Of a stretch of 64,000 nucleotides of DNA, positions 54,248 to 63,040 are shown in pieces; within the stretch, counting starts at the first letter, position 1, and every line of letters begins with the position of its first letter. The notes beneath the pieces were generated by a model. The model was not told the DNA's origin. It saw only the letters and a list, made by a program, of their open reading frames with translations, and did not search any database. The stretch lies in assembly GCA_015066815.1 (NCBI GenBank), contig SVNR01000004.1, positions 1-64,000 on the forward strand, in the 5' to 3' direction. Origin of the DNA: Ruminococcus sp. GTDB taxonomy: Bacteria > Bacillota > Clostridia > Oscillospirales > Ruminococcaceae. A program made the translations under genes and the position numbers.

Positions 54248-55381
54248 ATGTACACACTAATAAAAAAGAACGGCAAAGCAAGACGCGGACAGTTTGAAAC
54301 TGTACACGGAACGTTTCAGACACCGTGCTTTATGAACGTCGGAACATCAGCTGCCATCAAGGGCGGAATATCATCTGTAGACCTTAAAAACGAACTGAAG
54401 TGTCAGGTTGAGCTCTGCAACACATATCATCTTCACGTCCGTCCGGGAGACCATATAATCAAGCAGATGGGCGGACTTCACAGGTTTATGAACTGGGACA
54501 AGCCAATACTTACAGACAGCGGCGGTTTTCAGGTATTTTCTCTTGCAAAGCTCCGTAAAATAAAAGAAGAAGGCGTATACTTCAACTCCCATATAGACGG
54601 AAAGAAGATTTTTATGGGACCTGAGGAAAGCATGCAGATCCAGTCAAACCTTGGTTCTACAATAGCTATGGCGTTTGATGAATGCGTCGAAAATCCTGCT
54701 ACTCACGAATACTCAAGGCTCTCATGTGAAAGAACGACAAGATGGCTTGTGCGCTGCAAATCAGAAATGCAGCGTCTTAACAGTCTTCCCGACACAATAA
54801 ACCCAGGACAGATGCTCTTCGGTATAAACCAGGGCTGTACATACGAGGATCTCAGAGTAAAGCACATGAAAGAAATAGCAGCTCTTGACCTTGACGGATA
54901 TGCTATAGGAGGTCTTGCTGTAGGCGAAAGCACTGAGGATATGTACAGAATCATTGATGCTGTCGAGCCGCATATGCCTGAAGACAAACCACGTTATCTC
55001 ATGGGAGTGGGTACTCCGTCAAACATCATAGAAGCTGTCGCAAGAGGTGTTGATATGTTTGACTGTGTAATGCCGAGCAGAAACGCAAGACACGCCACTG
55101 TTTTCACATGGAGCGGAATAATGCATCTTACAAACAAGTGCTACGAAACAGACCCTCGCCCTATAGACGAAAACTGCGACTGTCCGGCATGCCGCAGCTT
55201 CTCAAGAGCATATATACGCCATCTTTTCAAATCCCGGGAAATGCTTGCCGGCAGACTTGCGGTAATGCACAACCTCTACTTCTACAATACACTTACCGAA
55301 AAAATACGCGAGGCTATCGAAAACGATACTTTTGATGAATTCAGAAAAAAATACTCTGCGCTCCTTGCAAAGCTTCTCTGA
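54248..55381 (+). CDS. tgt: Queuine/preQ1 tRNA-guanine transglycosylase
   Basis: Exchanges guanine 34 of target tRNAs for preQ1. 377 residues, with LTDSGGFQVFSLA (catalytic Asp), MAFDECVENPA, GGLAVGE, the nucleophile Asp in DMFDCVMPSRNARH and a C-terminal zinc site C-x-C-x2-C...H. AAAAGGA precedes the ATG. Second gene of the queuosine pair; no queuosine biosynthesis genes (queCDEF) in the window. Confidence 0.98.
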   Translation: MYTLIKKNGKARRGQFETVHGTFQTPCFMNVGTSAAIKGGISSVDLKNELKCQVELCNTYHLHVRPGDHIIKQMGGLHRFMNWDKPILTDSGGFQVFSLAKLRKIKEEGVYFNSHIDGKKIFMGPEESMQIQSNLGSTIAMAFDECVENPATHEYSRLSCERTTRWLVRCKSEMQRLNSLPDTINPGQMLFGINQGCTYEDLRVKHMKEIAALDLDGYAIGGLAVGESTEDMYRIIDAVEPHMPEDKPRYLMGVGTPSNIIEAVARGVDMFDCVMPSRNARHATVFTWSGIMHLTNKCYETDPRPIDENCDCPACRSFSRAYIRHLFKSREMLAGRLAVMHNLYFYNTLTEKIREAIENDTFDEFRKKYSALLAKLL

Positions 55382-55463
55382 CATATTACGGAAGCGGCAA
55401 AGTTTTTTAAAAAACAAAAAATTTTTTCTCATATAAAAATACTTTAAAAGGAAGTCCAGTACA

Positions 55464-56111
55464 ATGTATAAAGCTATTATTTTTGATCTTGACGGCACAC
55501 TCATAGATTCTCTTGAAGATATCGCAGACGCAATGAACAACAGTCTTGTAAAAATGGGCTATGCTCCTCATTCTGTTGAGGCATACAAAAAAATGGTAGG
55601 TAACGGTGCAATGAAGCTCTGTGAAAGAGCGCTTGAAAACTACACGGACTATAACGAAAAAACAGAAACTCTCTGTTCGCTCTTTTCAGAATACTACAGC
55701 GAGCACTGCACTGACAAATCCCTCCCGTATGAAGGAATACCATATCTGATATCAGAACTTAAAAACAATCACATAAAGCTTGCCGTAGCCTCAAACAAGC
55801 CTGACGGGTTCACAAAATCAATAATAAACCAGATGTTCCCTGAGGACAGTTTTTCTATAGTTCTCGGCAAACGTCAGAACAGAGAAGCGAAACCTGCCCC
55901 TGATATTATACTTGATATACTGAATGAACTTGAGCTTTCAAAGGAAGATGTTATTCTTGCCGGTGACTCCGATGTTGATATCATGACAGCGGCAAATGCA
56001 GGAATAAAATCCATAGGATGCACATGGGGCTTCCGTACAGAAGAAGAGCTCACAGCCGCAGGAGCTGATTTTATAGTAAACTCACCCGAAGAAATCCTTG
56101 AGTTTATCTGA
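55464..56111 (+). CDS. HAD-family phosphatase, phosphoglycolate phosphatase-like
   Basis: 215 residues with the HAD motifs: FDLDGTL (nucleophile Asp), VASNKP (motif II), K in REAKPAPD (motif III) and LAGDSDVDIMTAANAG (motif IV). Cap domain type C1 between residues about 17-80. Phosphoglycolate phosphatase (Gph) is the closest textbook match, but HAD substrates cannot be read from sequence. 82 bases after tgt with AAGGAAG upstream. Confidence 0.88.
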   Translation: MYKAIIFDLDGTLIDSLEDIADAMNNSLVKMGYAPHSVEAYKKMVGNGAMKLCERALENYTDYNEKTETLCSLFSEYYSEHCTDKSLPYEGIPYLISELKNNHIKLAVASNKPDGFTKSIINQMFPEDSFSIVLGKRQNREAKPAPDIILDILNELELSKEDVILAGDSDVDIMTAANAGIKSIGCTWGFRTEEELTAAGADFIVNSPEEILEFI

Positions 56112-56116
56112 TAATT

Positions 56117-56164
56117 AAAAAACAGTCTTAAAAACGTATCACAACGTTTTTAAGACTGTTTTTA
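56117..56164. terminator. Bidirectional terminator
   Basis: A perfect 20-bp inverted repeat (56118-56137 with 56144-56163, centre ACAGTCTTAAAAACGT) with a 6-base loop, between convergent phosphatase and methyltransferase genes. Confidence 0.95.
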
Positions 56165-56977
56165 TTTTTTACATAATTCCCAGAACGCCACAGCCGAAGC
56201 AGCGGCAACGTTAAGTGAATCAACATCGTGGGACATGGGGATCTTTACTGTGTAATCACAGCTTTTTATAGTGGATTCTTTTAGTCCCTCGCCCTCTGTT
56301 CCAAGTATGACTGCAAGCTTTTGTCCTGATCTTACTGAAGGATCATCAATGTTTACAGTGTTGCTGTGAAGAGCCATAGCCACTGTTGTAAAACCCATAG
56401 CCTTAAGCTCTCCGACATAGTCAGGAGCCCCCTTGTCAAGATAGGTCCACGGCAGCTTGAAAACTGTTCCCATACTTACTCTGACCGAACGTCGATATAA
56501 CGGATCGCTGCAGGCAGGAGTAAGCAGAACAGCGTCTATTCCCAGTGCAGCTGCTGAACGTATGACAGCTCCTATGTTCGTCTGATTCATAACATCTTCA
56601 AGCACTGCTATACGCGATGCGTTTCTGCAGATCTCCGAAGCATCCGGAAGGTCTTTTCTTTTCATTGCGCAAAGAACGCCCTGCGTAAGCTTAAAACCGG
56701 TTATGCCTGTAAGTATATCCGAATCAGCTGTATACACGGGGATATCTCCCATACGGCTGATTATGTCATCAGCCTTACCCATAGTGTATTTTCTTTCGGC
56801 AAGAACAGAGATAGGCTCATACCCTGCGTCAAGTGCCAGCCTTATCACCTTGGGGCTCTCTGCAATAAAGATACCGTTTTCAGGCTCAAACCACCGTCTG
56901 AGCTGTATCTCGTTAGAAGAAACAAACGGTTTCAGAGCCTCAGATGAAAGATCTTTTATTTCTGTTATATAAGGCAT
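56162..56977 (-). CDS. SpoU/TrmH-family RNA 2'-O-methyltransferase
   Basis: 271 residues. N-terminal substrate-binding domain, then the SPOUT knot domain with motif 1 LEDVMNQTNIGAVIRSAAALG, motif 2 LAVILGTEGEGL and motif 3 PMSHDVDSLNVAAASAVA. It methylates the ribose of a tRNA or rRNA nucleotide; target unknown. AAGGAG precedes ATG 56977. A composite repeat occupies its upstream region. Confidence 0.93.
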   Translation of the reverse strand: MPYITEIKDLSSEALKPFVSSNEIQLRRWFEPENGIFIAESPKVIRLALDAGYEPISVLAERKYTMGKADDIISRMGDIPVYTADSDILTGITGFKLTQGVLCAMKRKDLPDASEICRNASRIAVLEDVMNQTNIGAVIRSAAALGIDAVLLTPACSDPLYRRSVRVSMGTVFKLPWTYLDKGAPDYVGELKAMGFTTVAMALHSNTVNIDDPSVRSGQKLAVILGTEGEGLKESTIKSCDYTVKIPMSHDVDSLNVAAASAVAFWELCKK

Positions 56978-57000
56978 ATTTTTTATTCTCCTTGATATTC

Positions 57001-57126
57001 ATAGAAAACCAAAAAGTTTTTCGTTTTCTATCAGCCTGTATGCAGCTTTCACAGTCAGCAGATGTGCAAGTCAATAAAAATAAAATTATTATAGTGAAAG
57101 TCAGGTTTATTCTGACTTTCACTATA
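57001..57126 (+). repeat. Composite palindromic element (copy i)
   Basis: Left palindrome 57001-57031 (ATAGAAAAC...GTTTTCTAT), a shortened core (GCCTGTATGC...GTGCAAGTC), right perfect 15-bp palindrome 57090-57104 with 57112-57126 (TATAGTGAAAGTCAG). It lies between the methyltransferase start and the GGDEF gene stop. Confidence 0.85.
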
Positions 57127-57152
57127 AAACAATATACTTAAGCCTGCGTATG

Positions 57153-59114
57153 TCAGTGCATCTTTCCCTGCTTTTCCTTAAAAGCTTTCTTATATATATA
57201 CATCTTTTCGTCCGCTTCATTTATCATAGCATCTACATCCTCCTCGCTCCGCGGTTTTCCGCAGCTCGAGCCGAAGCTTGCTGTTACTTCATAGGGCTTA
57301 CCGGAAGTAAGATTGTAGTTTTCAAGCAGATTGTTTATAAGTATTGTCTTGACTTTTATTTCATTTCTCGCGTCTTCCGAACAGCCTATTATGATGAATT
57401 CATCTCCGCCCATACGCACACACACGCAGTGTTCAGTACATACAGAGGATATCGTCTGAGCGAGAACGTTTATTGCATCGTCTCCGGCATCATGACCATA
57501 CACGTCGTTTATGAGCTTCAGTCTGTTCATATCCACAAACTCGACATACAGTTCGATATTTTTCATACGTGAATGCTCAAGCTGTCTTCTGATATGATTT
57601 TTCAGACTGTTTCTGTTGCAGAGACCTGTCATAACATCATGAGTAGACATCATGTACAGAAGCTCTCTTACTCTCATCATTTCGAGGGCGTTGTTTACAT
57701 ATCTGCTCCATATCTGATAGATAAAGTTTACAGTAGCGTTCCCGTGCGGACAGCGCAGAACAGAGTAGCCTATTCTTCTTCCGTTAAAATGAACCGGTGT
57801 AAAATAATATACTGCCGGTATATCACGCTGAGGCTCAAAAATCTTAGGAAGCATATGAGTGGTTTCAAAAAATGTGTTTATGTAGGGATCTATCTCACCC
57901 TGCACTCTCCACTCGTGAAAAAGCTCCGGAATACAGCGGTAAACGCAGATTTTTACTTTTTCGGTGTATCCGCAGTCATTGCCGTAGTATGCATCATCAT
58001 CGCTTTTTATAGAATCCCATTCGTCACATGTGCATAAGAAGTACTCCTGACAGTTATCAACAAGATACGCGTGTTTTAATATTTTGTCGTAGCACTCGTT
58101 CATCCCGGATGCCTCTGTCAGAGTTTCAGCCATATAGCTCATAAGGAACTTCTGCATGTCTATCTCCTGACTCGAATAAGGCGCTATATATCCATAGTCG
58201 TCCTTTTCTCTCTTTCCGGAGTTTGTTATATGACATCCGCATGACATTCCGCATACAAGCTTTCCGTAATAGCTCCTGCTGTACTCAAGCTGTTTCTTGT
58301 TTATTTTTTCATACAGTCTTACAACAGCGTATTCCCCTGTTTCAGCTATAGGAGGGATATACGACGTAAGGGTTATTTCGTTTGCTCTTGATTCTATAAC
58401 CCCGTCATATCCTGTAACTATAAAATCTCCGGGAATACGGAAACCATGCTTTGTAGCTTCGTTTATAAATCCAAGACCTATATAATCACTTGCTGCAATA
58501 ACAGCCTCAGGCTTTTCAAGCTCTCCGTCTGCTATACGTCCCGCTATACGTTCGCCGAACGTATACCAGAACTCGCCGTAGAAGATGTTTTTCTCTTCAA
58601 GCTCTATGTTATGAGATCTGAGTGACTTGACAAATCCCCTGTATCTCATATCAGAAGTAACTGTGCCCTTTTCACCGGCAAGAAGATAAAGCTTTTTGCA
58701 GTTGTGAACTTCTATAACATGATCGGTAATACTTCTGAAGGATTCTTCATCATCGGTCGATATATGCTCATAGTCTCCCATAGACTCGTCAACTGTAATA
58801 ACAGGACAACGGCACTTTTCCTTCATAAGCTTTTCTATCTGATCAAAAATGATATTGTCAGAATGATACTTGAAAGAAAGCGTAAGAAGTATAACTCCGT
58901 CAAGCATATCAAAGTTTATTATGTTGTAGATATTTGCTTCTCCCTTGAGATACTGGAGGTTCGGATGTGTTGCTTTTACAAAGGTTGTAAAAACCAGTAC
59001 ATCAAGGTCAAGCTCGTTTGCCTTTCTGAATATTCCTTCCAGAACGGTTGCCTGATAGATATTTTCCGGATCAGTTGTTATAACCCCTATCGTTTTCCGA
59101 CGCTTCGCATTCAT
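57153..59114 (-). CDS. Soluble LacI-type sensor domain fused to a GGDEF diguanylate cyclase
   Basis: 653 residues, with no signal peptide or membrane helix. Residues about 8-290 resemble the effector-binding domain of LacI-type repressors (KTIGVITTDPENIYQATVLEGI, EAVIAASDYIGLGFINEATKHGFRIPGDFIVTGYDG) but no helix-turn-helix precedes them. A Cys-rich middle (about 290-480) is unassigned. The C-terminus (about 490-645) is a GGDEF domain with intact RMGGDEF (569-573) and FVDMNRLKLINDVYGHDAGD; no RxxD inhibitory site is seen. It should make c-di-GMP in response to a cytoplasmic ligand, perhaps a sugar. AGGAAGGAC, 8 bases before, fixes ATG 59114. Confidence 0.85.
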   Translation of the reverse strand: MNAKRRKTIGVITTDPENIYQATVLEGIFRKANELDLDVLVFTTFVKATHPNLQYLKGEANIYNIINFDMLDGVILLTLSFKYHSDNIIFDQIEKLMKEKCRCPVITVDESMGDYEHISTDDEESFRSITDHVIEVHNCKKLYLLAGEKGTVTSDMRYRGFVKSLRSHNIELEEKNIFYGEFWYTFGERIAGRIADGELEKPEAVIAASDYIGLGFINEATKHGFRIPGDFIVTGYDGVIESRANEITLTSYIPPIAETGEYAVVRLYEKINKKQLEYSRSYYGKLVCGMSCGCHITNSGKREKDDYGYIAPYSSQEIDMQKFLMSYMAETLTEASGMNECYDKILKHAYLVDNCQEYFLCTCDEWDSIKSDDDAYYGNDCGYTEKVKICVYRCIPELFHEWRVQGEIDPYINTFFETTHMLPKIFEPQRDIPAVYYFTPVHFNGRRIGYSVLRCPHGNATVNFIYQIWSRYVNNALEMMRVRELLYMMSTHDVMTGLCNRNSLKNHIRRQLEHSRMKNIELYVEFVDMNRLKLINDVYGHDAGDDAINVLAQTISSVCTEHCVCVRMGGDEFIIIGCSEDARNEIKVKTILINNLLENYNLTSGKPYEVTASFGSSCGKPRSEEDVDAMINEADEKMYIYKKAFKEKQGKMH

Positions 59115-59293
59115 CGACAAACGTCCTTCCTTTCTCCAAATAATAGTTTACTATAAGACTATCCCTATATTTTTTTGTTGTGTGAAACACGCCATAAAAA
59201 GTGCATAACGCACAACTTTATATTATTATAACATATATTTTTTTACTTTTCAATGATAATCATAAACTTATCTTCACAACAGATGATTAATTT

Positions 59294-59330
59294 TATAGTG
59301 AACGTCAGAATAAATCTGTCGTTTACTATA
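59294..59330. repeat. Palindrome of the TATAGTGAACG family
   Basis: TATAGTGAACGTCAG...CTGTCGTTTACTATA, immediately after the stop of the DUF6106-like gene. Confidence 0.8.
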
Positions 59331-59332
59331 TA

Positions 59333-59890
59333 TTAAAGATCATATTCTTTTTCCTCAGGCAGATCTCCGATAGTCTGCTTAAGATTTCCCTTCAGATAAA
59401 GCTTTATCTCTCTGAGGATCTTGTCTGAAGGCGAGAAGAGAAGACGGCATTTTCCATAGACGCTGTGGTCAAAGTCGGCAAAATAAGTATCGGGATCTTC
59501 CTCATCGAAAATACTTGTTCCGACCGCCCAGATTATTGTAGCATCATCGTTTTCCTTTGTCAGCTTGTCGTATTTTCCGAAGTTCTCAAAATCCGACGCC
59601 TTGACAGTAAGCATGCTTTTTCTTTTTTTCTTTCCGAGTATCTTGTCTATATCAAGTTCACCGTTTACTATGATATACTCGTACTCTACATCAAAGTTTG
59701 AGCTTAAGAGTATTCCGCCGTAAAGTGCTGCGACTCCGAGAAGACTTCCTACTATTGCAAGTCTTAAGAACATGCCTGCGGCTATAAGAAGAACGCCTGC
59801 GGCTACTCCGCCTGCAAGACAAAGCATTCTTTTCAGATTATCTGAACCGCCGTCACTCTTCTTTACTATCTGTTCTGCATGTGAATCCAT
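59333..59890 (-). CDS. DUF6106-like membrane protein
   Basis: 185 residues. Two hydrophobic helices (about 22-42 and 46-64), then a soluble domain starting EYEYIIVNGELDIDKILGKKKRK. This layout and the EYEY...GELDIDKI segment fit the DUF6106 family of Clostridia; function unknown. 23 bases before pepV on the same strand; there may be one transcript from rqcH down to here. Confidence 0.6.
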   Translation of the reverse strand: MDSHAEQIVKKSDGGSDNLKRMLCLAGGVAAGVLLIAAGMFLRLAIVGSLLGVAALYGGILLSSNFDVEYEYIIVNGELDIDKILGKKKRKSMLTVKASDFENFGKYDKLTKENDDATIIWAVGTSIFDEEDPDTYFADFDHSVYGKCRLLFSPSDKILREIKLYLKGNLKQTIGDLPEEKEYDL

Positions 59891-59912
59891 TTGGTTTTTC
59901 TCCTTAAAACTG

Positions 59913-61265
59913 TTATTTGCATATTCTGTATATAGCGTTTGCTATTATTTTTGTGTTGAGAAGAAGGCTTTCGAGAGATATAGACTCGTCGTTTCCGTGC
60001 ATGTTGTTTTCGTCTCCCGGGAACTCTGCTCCAAAAGCAACTCCGCCTTCTATGTCATGAACATAAGTACCGCCGCCTATCGCCTTGCAGTAGCCCTTCT
60101 GTCCGGTTTCGTCCTCATAAACGCCAAGAAGCGTTCTGATAAACTCACTGTTTTCATCTACGCAGTGAGGCAGACTCTCTATATCAGAAGAAAGCTCAAG
60201 TCCTGCCTCTGATACTGCCTTAGTTATTTTCTGCTTTATTTCTTCCTTGCTGCCTGAAACAGGATATCTTACATCGACCTTGAATTTTATTTCGTTTCCG
60301 TCATAGCTTACGATACTGAGAACCTGAGTGAGTGCCCCTGACTTTTCATCGGACATGGATATTTTGCAGCCGCTTCCGCTGAAATCCCCGTGAACAAAAG
60401 CTTTTTTCATAGTACCGAGAACCTGCTTTTCTTCTTCGTCAAGCGGAAGTTCAAGCAGATAGCTTATAAGACCTGTTATCGCATTTTCACCGCCTGACGG
60501 AGTTGATGCGTGTGCCGCAGTGCCCTTGTACGATACACAAAAAGCATCGTTTTCCTTGATAACAGTGATGTTTTCTCTCTCGGGAAAAACGTCGATCCCC
60601 TTTACAACAGCGTATGCGTCTGACGGAACTGCATTAGGCACTGTTCCGCCTTTCATCAGCATTATGTGACCAAAGTCCGCTTTTCCGGAAAGAGTGAGCC
60701 TGAGCATTCCCTTTTCTATGTTTATTACCGGATAGTCACCATCGGGAGTAAACACAAGAGGAGGCATTTTTTCCTTGCGAAGATAGTACTCAAGATCTGT
60801 AGATCCGTTTTCCTCATCGCATCCTACTATAAAACGCACGTTATGAGTAAGCTCTATCCCCGCTTCCTTGAGAGCCTTGAGTGCAAAAAGCACTGCCATA
60901 GCAGGTCCCTTATCATCTATAGCCCCTCTTCCGTACACTCTGCCGTTTTCTATCTCACAGCCAAAAGGATCATGAGTCCAGTCCTCTGCCGTAACCGGAA
61001 CAACATCAAGATGACATAACACACCGAGCTTTACCGGTTTTTCGTTAAAACCTATAGTACCGACATAGTTTTCGTGATTGTGAACATACAGTCCCTCTTC
61101 GTCTGCCATATCGAGAAATCTTCTGAGCACCCTGCCACATTCCTTTCCGTATGGCATTTCCTTTGAAGGCTTTCCCGAAACGCTTGGTATAGAGATTATT
61201 TCAGCAAGCATAGGCAGCATCTTTTCAAAGTTTTTTTCGATTATAGAATTGATTTTTTCTCTCAA
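59913..61265 (-). CDS. pepV: Dipeptidase PepV (M20 metallopeptidase)
   Basis: Zinc dipeptidase of 450 residues. Metal and catalytic motifs: LGVLCHLDVVP (His ligand and Asp), YGRGAIDDKGP (bridging Asp), FIVGCDEENGS (catalytic Glu) and FTPDGDYPVI. A lid domain lies in the middle, as in Lactobacillus PepV. It starts with TTG at 61265, with GAGGGAAAG just upstream and one base after the rqcH stop, so translation is probably coupled. Confidence 0.95.
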   Translation of the reverse strand: MREKINSIIEKNFEKMLPMLAEIISIPSVSGKPSKEMPYGKECGRVLRRFLDMADEEGLYVHNHENYVGTIGFNEKPVKLGVLCHLDVVPVTAEDWTHDPFGCEIENGRVYGRGAIDDKGPAMAVLFALKALKEAGIELTHNVRFIVGCDEENGSTDLEYYLRKEKMPPLVFTPDGDYPVINIEKGMLRLTLSGKADFGHIMLMKGGTVPNAVPSDAYAVVKGIDVFPERENITVIKENDAFCVSYKGTAAHASTPSGGENAITGLISYLLELPLDEEEKQVLGTMKKAFVHGDFSGSGCKISMSDEKSGALTQVLSIVSYDGNEIKFKVDVRYPVSGSKEEIKQKITKAVSEAGLELSSDIESLPHCVDENSEFIRTLLGVYEDETGQKGYCKAIGGGTYVHDIEGGVAFGAEFPGDENNMHGNDESISLESLLLNTKIIANAIYRICK

Positions 61266-61266
61266 G

Positions 61267-63024
61267 CTACTTTCCCTCTCTTAGTTTGTTTACGGTTTCT
61301 TCGTCAGGCTTTACATATACTGTGGAGTTGTTTGTAAAAATAACCATTCCCGGTTTTGCGCCGCCCGGTTTCTTTACGAATTTTGCCTGAGTATAATCAA
61401 CCGGAACCTGTGAAGAATTTTTTCCTCTGCTGTGATATGCGGCAAGCATGGCTGCCTCTCTTATCGCCGTGTCCGATGGTTCTCTGCCCTCAGTAAAAAG
61501 AATGACATGCGAGCCTGTTATATCGTGAGTATGGAACCATATATCGCTTTTTCCTGCTGTTTTCAGAGTAAGCCTGTCGTTCTGCCTGTTGTTTCTCCCT
61601 ACTGCCACTGAAAAACCATCGCTTGTACGGAACCTGAGCGGCGGCTGTTCCTTAGGTGGCTTACCCTTGGTCTTTGCTGAACGGATATATCCCTGTTCGG
61701 CGAGCTCCGTTCTGAGCTCTATGATATCAAGATCTGTGCGCGCTCTGGTAAGAGAGTCAAAAACGCTCTCTATATACACCAGCTCCTCACTGCTTTTACT
61801 TATCTGCTCAGCAAGGATCCTTTCTGCTGTAACAAGCTTCTTGTATTCGTGATAATACTTCTGGACGTTCTGAGGCGGAGTCAGACGTTCGTCAAGCTCT
61901 ATAGTCACCTGAGGACAGCCGTCTTCATAGAAGTTTTCAACTATTACTGATCTGTCGCCTTTCTGAACCTTATATATATTTGCCGACAAAAGATCGCCCA
62001 TAAGCTTGCTGTATTCTTTTTTCTCAGACTCTGCAAGCTCTGAACGCTGGTTTGATATTCGCTTGCTTATACGCTCGGTAAGTCCTATCAGAAGCTTGAA
62101 AAGATCGTTTGCTCTCTGTCTTATACGGGATTCGGTGTCCCTCGCCTCATAAAAATAATCAAGCGTACCACAGGCGCTTTCCGCAGACTGTGTTATCATT
62201 ATAGTGCCGTACTGAGTTATGTTTATAAAGGAAAAGTCCTTGGGTATGTTTTCTCTGTTTTTTAAAACAGTATAACAAGGCTTGCCGTTCTCAAACTGCT
62301 CTGCTGTCTGCTTTATCCTGAAAACAAGTCTCGAAAGTATGTTTTCATCGATCTGCGAAATATCAGTATCAATCCCTCTTGTCGCATAGAAAACCCACTC
62401 CCTCGCTACGACCGGTGAAATACCTTCAAATATTTTTACAAGAGCCTTAGAAATATCGCCGCTCCTGTATTCTGAAAGCGCATCTGCAATATCTTCAGCC
62501 GTCGCCCTGGTAAACATAAGACGGCTGTCTCTCGGCGGAAGCTCGTATTTCATCTTCGGCAGAACAAGACGCGCTCTTGACATACCTGCATCTACACGTT
62601 TTATACTGTCTACTATAAAGCCATCCCGGTTCACAAGGATTATGTTTGAATACTTGCCCATAATCTCACAGACAAGAGTCATGCCTACGATATCCCCAAG
62701 CTCGTTTGTGCATTCAAAATCAAAGCTTAATATTCTCTCGAACCCGTCCTGCCTTATACCAAGAAGCTTTGCTCCTGAAAGATGCTTTCTCATAAGCATG
62801 CAGAACATAGGAGGTACTGCCGGGTTATCGATATCTGCCGCTGTTATATGCACTCTTGCACTGTCTGCCGACGCACTCAGAAGAAGCCTGCTGCTTCCTC
62901 CCTTATAACGCAGTCCTATGATGATCTGTTCCCTTGAGGGCTGATATATCTTATCCACTCTTGAGCCTGCAAGAAAATCAAGTTCTTTTTTTACAAGACT
63001 CAGAAACGCTCCGTCCAAAGCCAT
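61267..63024 (-). CDS. rqcH: RqcH/NFACT ribosome quality control protein (fibronectin-binding-like)
   Basis: 585 residues of the NEMF/Rqc2 family. NFACT-N (about 1-250, opening ALDGAFLSLVKKEL and EIMGKYSNIILVN), helix-hairpin-helix, coiled coils (about 290-450) and the C-terminal NFACT-R domain (DIWFHTHDITGSHVIL). It recruits Ala-tRNA to add alanine tails to nascent chains stuck on the 50S subunit. AAGGAGG precedes ATG 63024. Confidence 0.95.
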   Translation of the reverse strand: MALDGAFLSLVKKELDFLAGSRVDKIYQPSREQIIIGLRYKGGSSRLLLSASADSARVHITAADIDNPAVPPMFCMLMRKHLSGAKLLGIRQDGFERILSFDFECTNELGDIVGMTLVCEIMGKYSNIILVNRDGFIVDSIKRVDAGMSRARLVLPKMKYELPPRDSRLMFTRATAEDIADALSEYRSGDISKALVKIFEGISPVVAREWVFYATRGIDTDISQIDENILSRLVFRIKQTAEQFENGKPCYTVLKNRENIPKDFSFINITQYGTIMITQSAESACGTLDYFYEARDTESRIRQRANDLFKLLIGLTERISKRISNQRSELAESEKKEYSKLMGDLLSANIYKVQKGDRSVIVENFYEDGCPQVTIELDERLTPPQNVQKYYHEYKKLVTAERILAEQISKSSEELVYIESVFDSLTRARTDLDIIELRTELAEQGYIRSAKTKGKPPKEQPPLRFRTSDGFSVAVGRNNRQNDRLTLKTAGKSDIWFHTHDITGSHVILFTEGREPSDTAIREAAMLAAYHSRGKNSSQVPVDYTQAKFVKKPGGAKPGMVIFTNNSTVYVKPDEETVNKLREGK

Positions 63025-63040
63025 CTGAACGTATCCTCCT

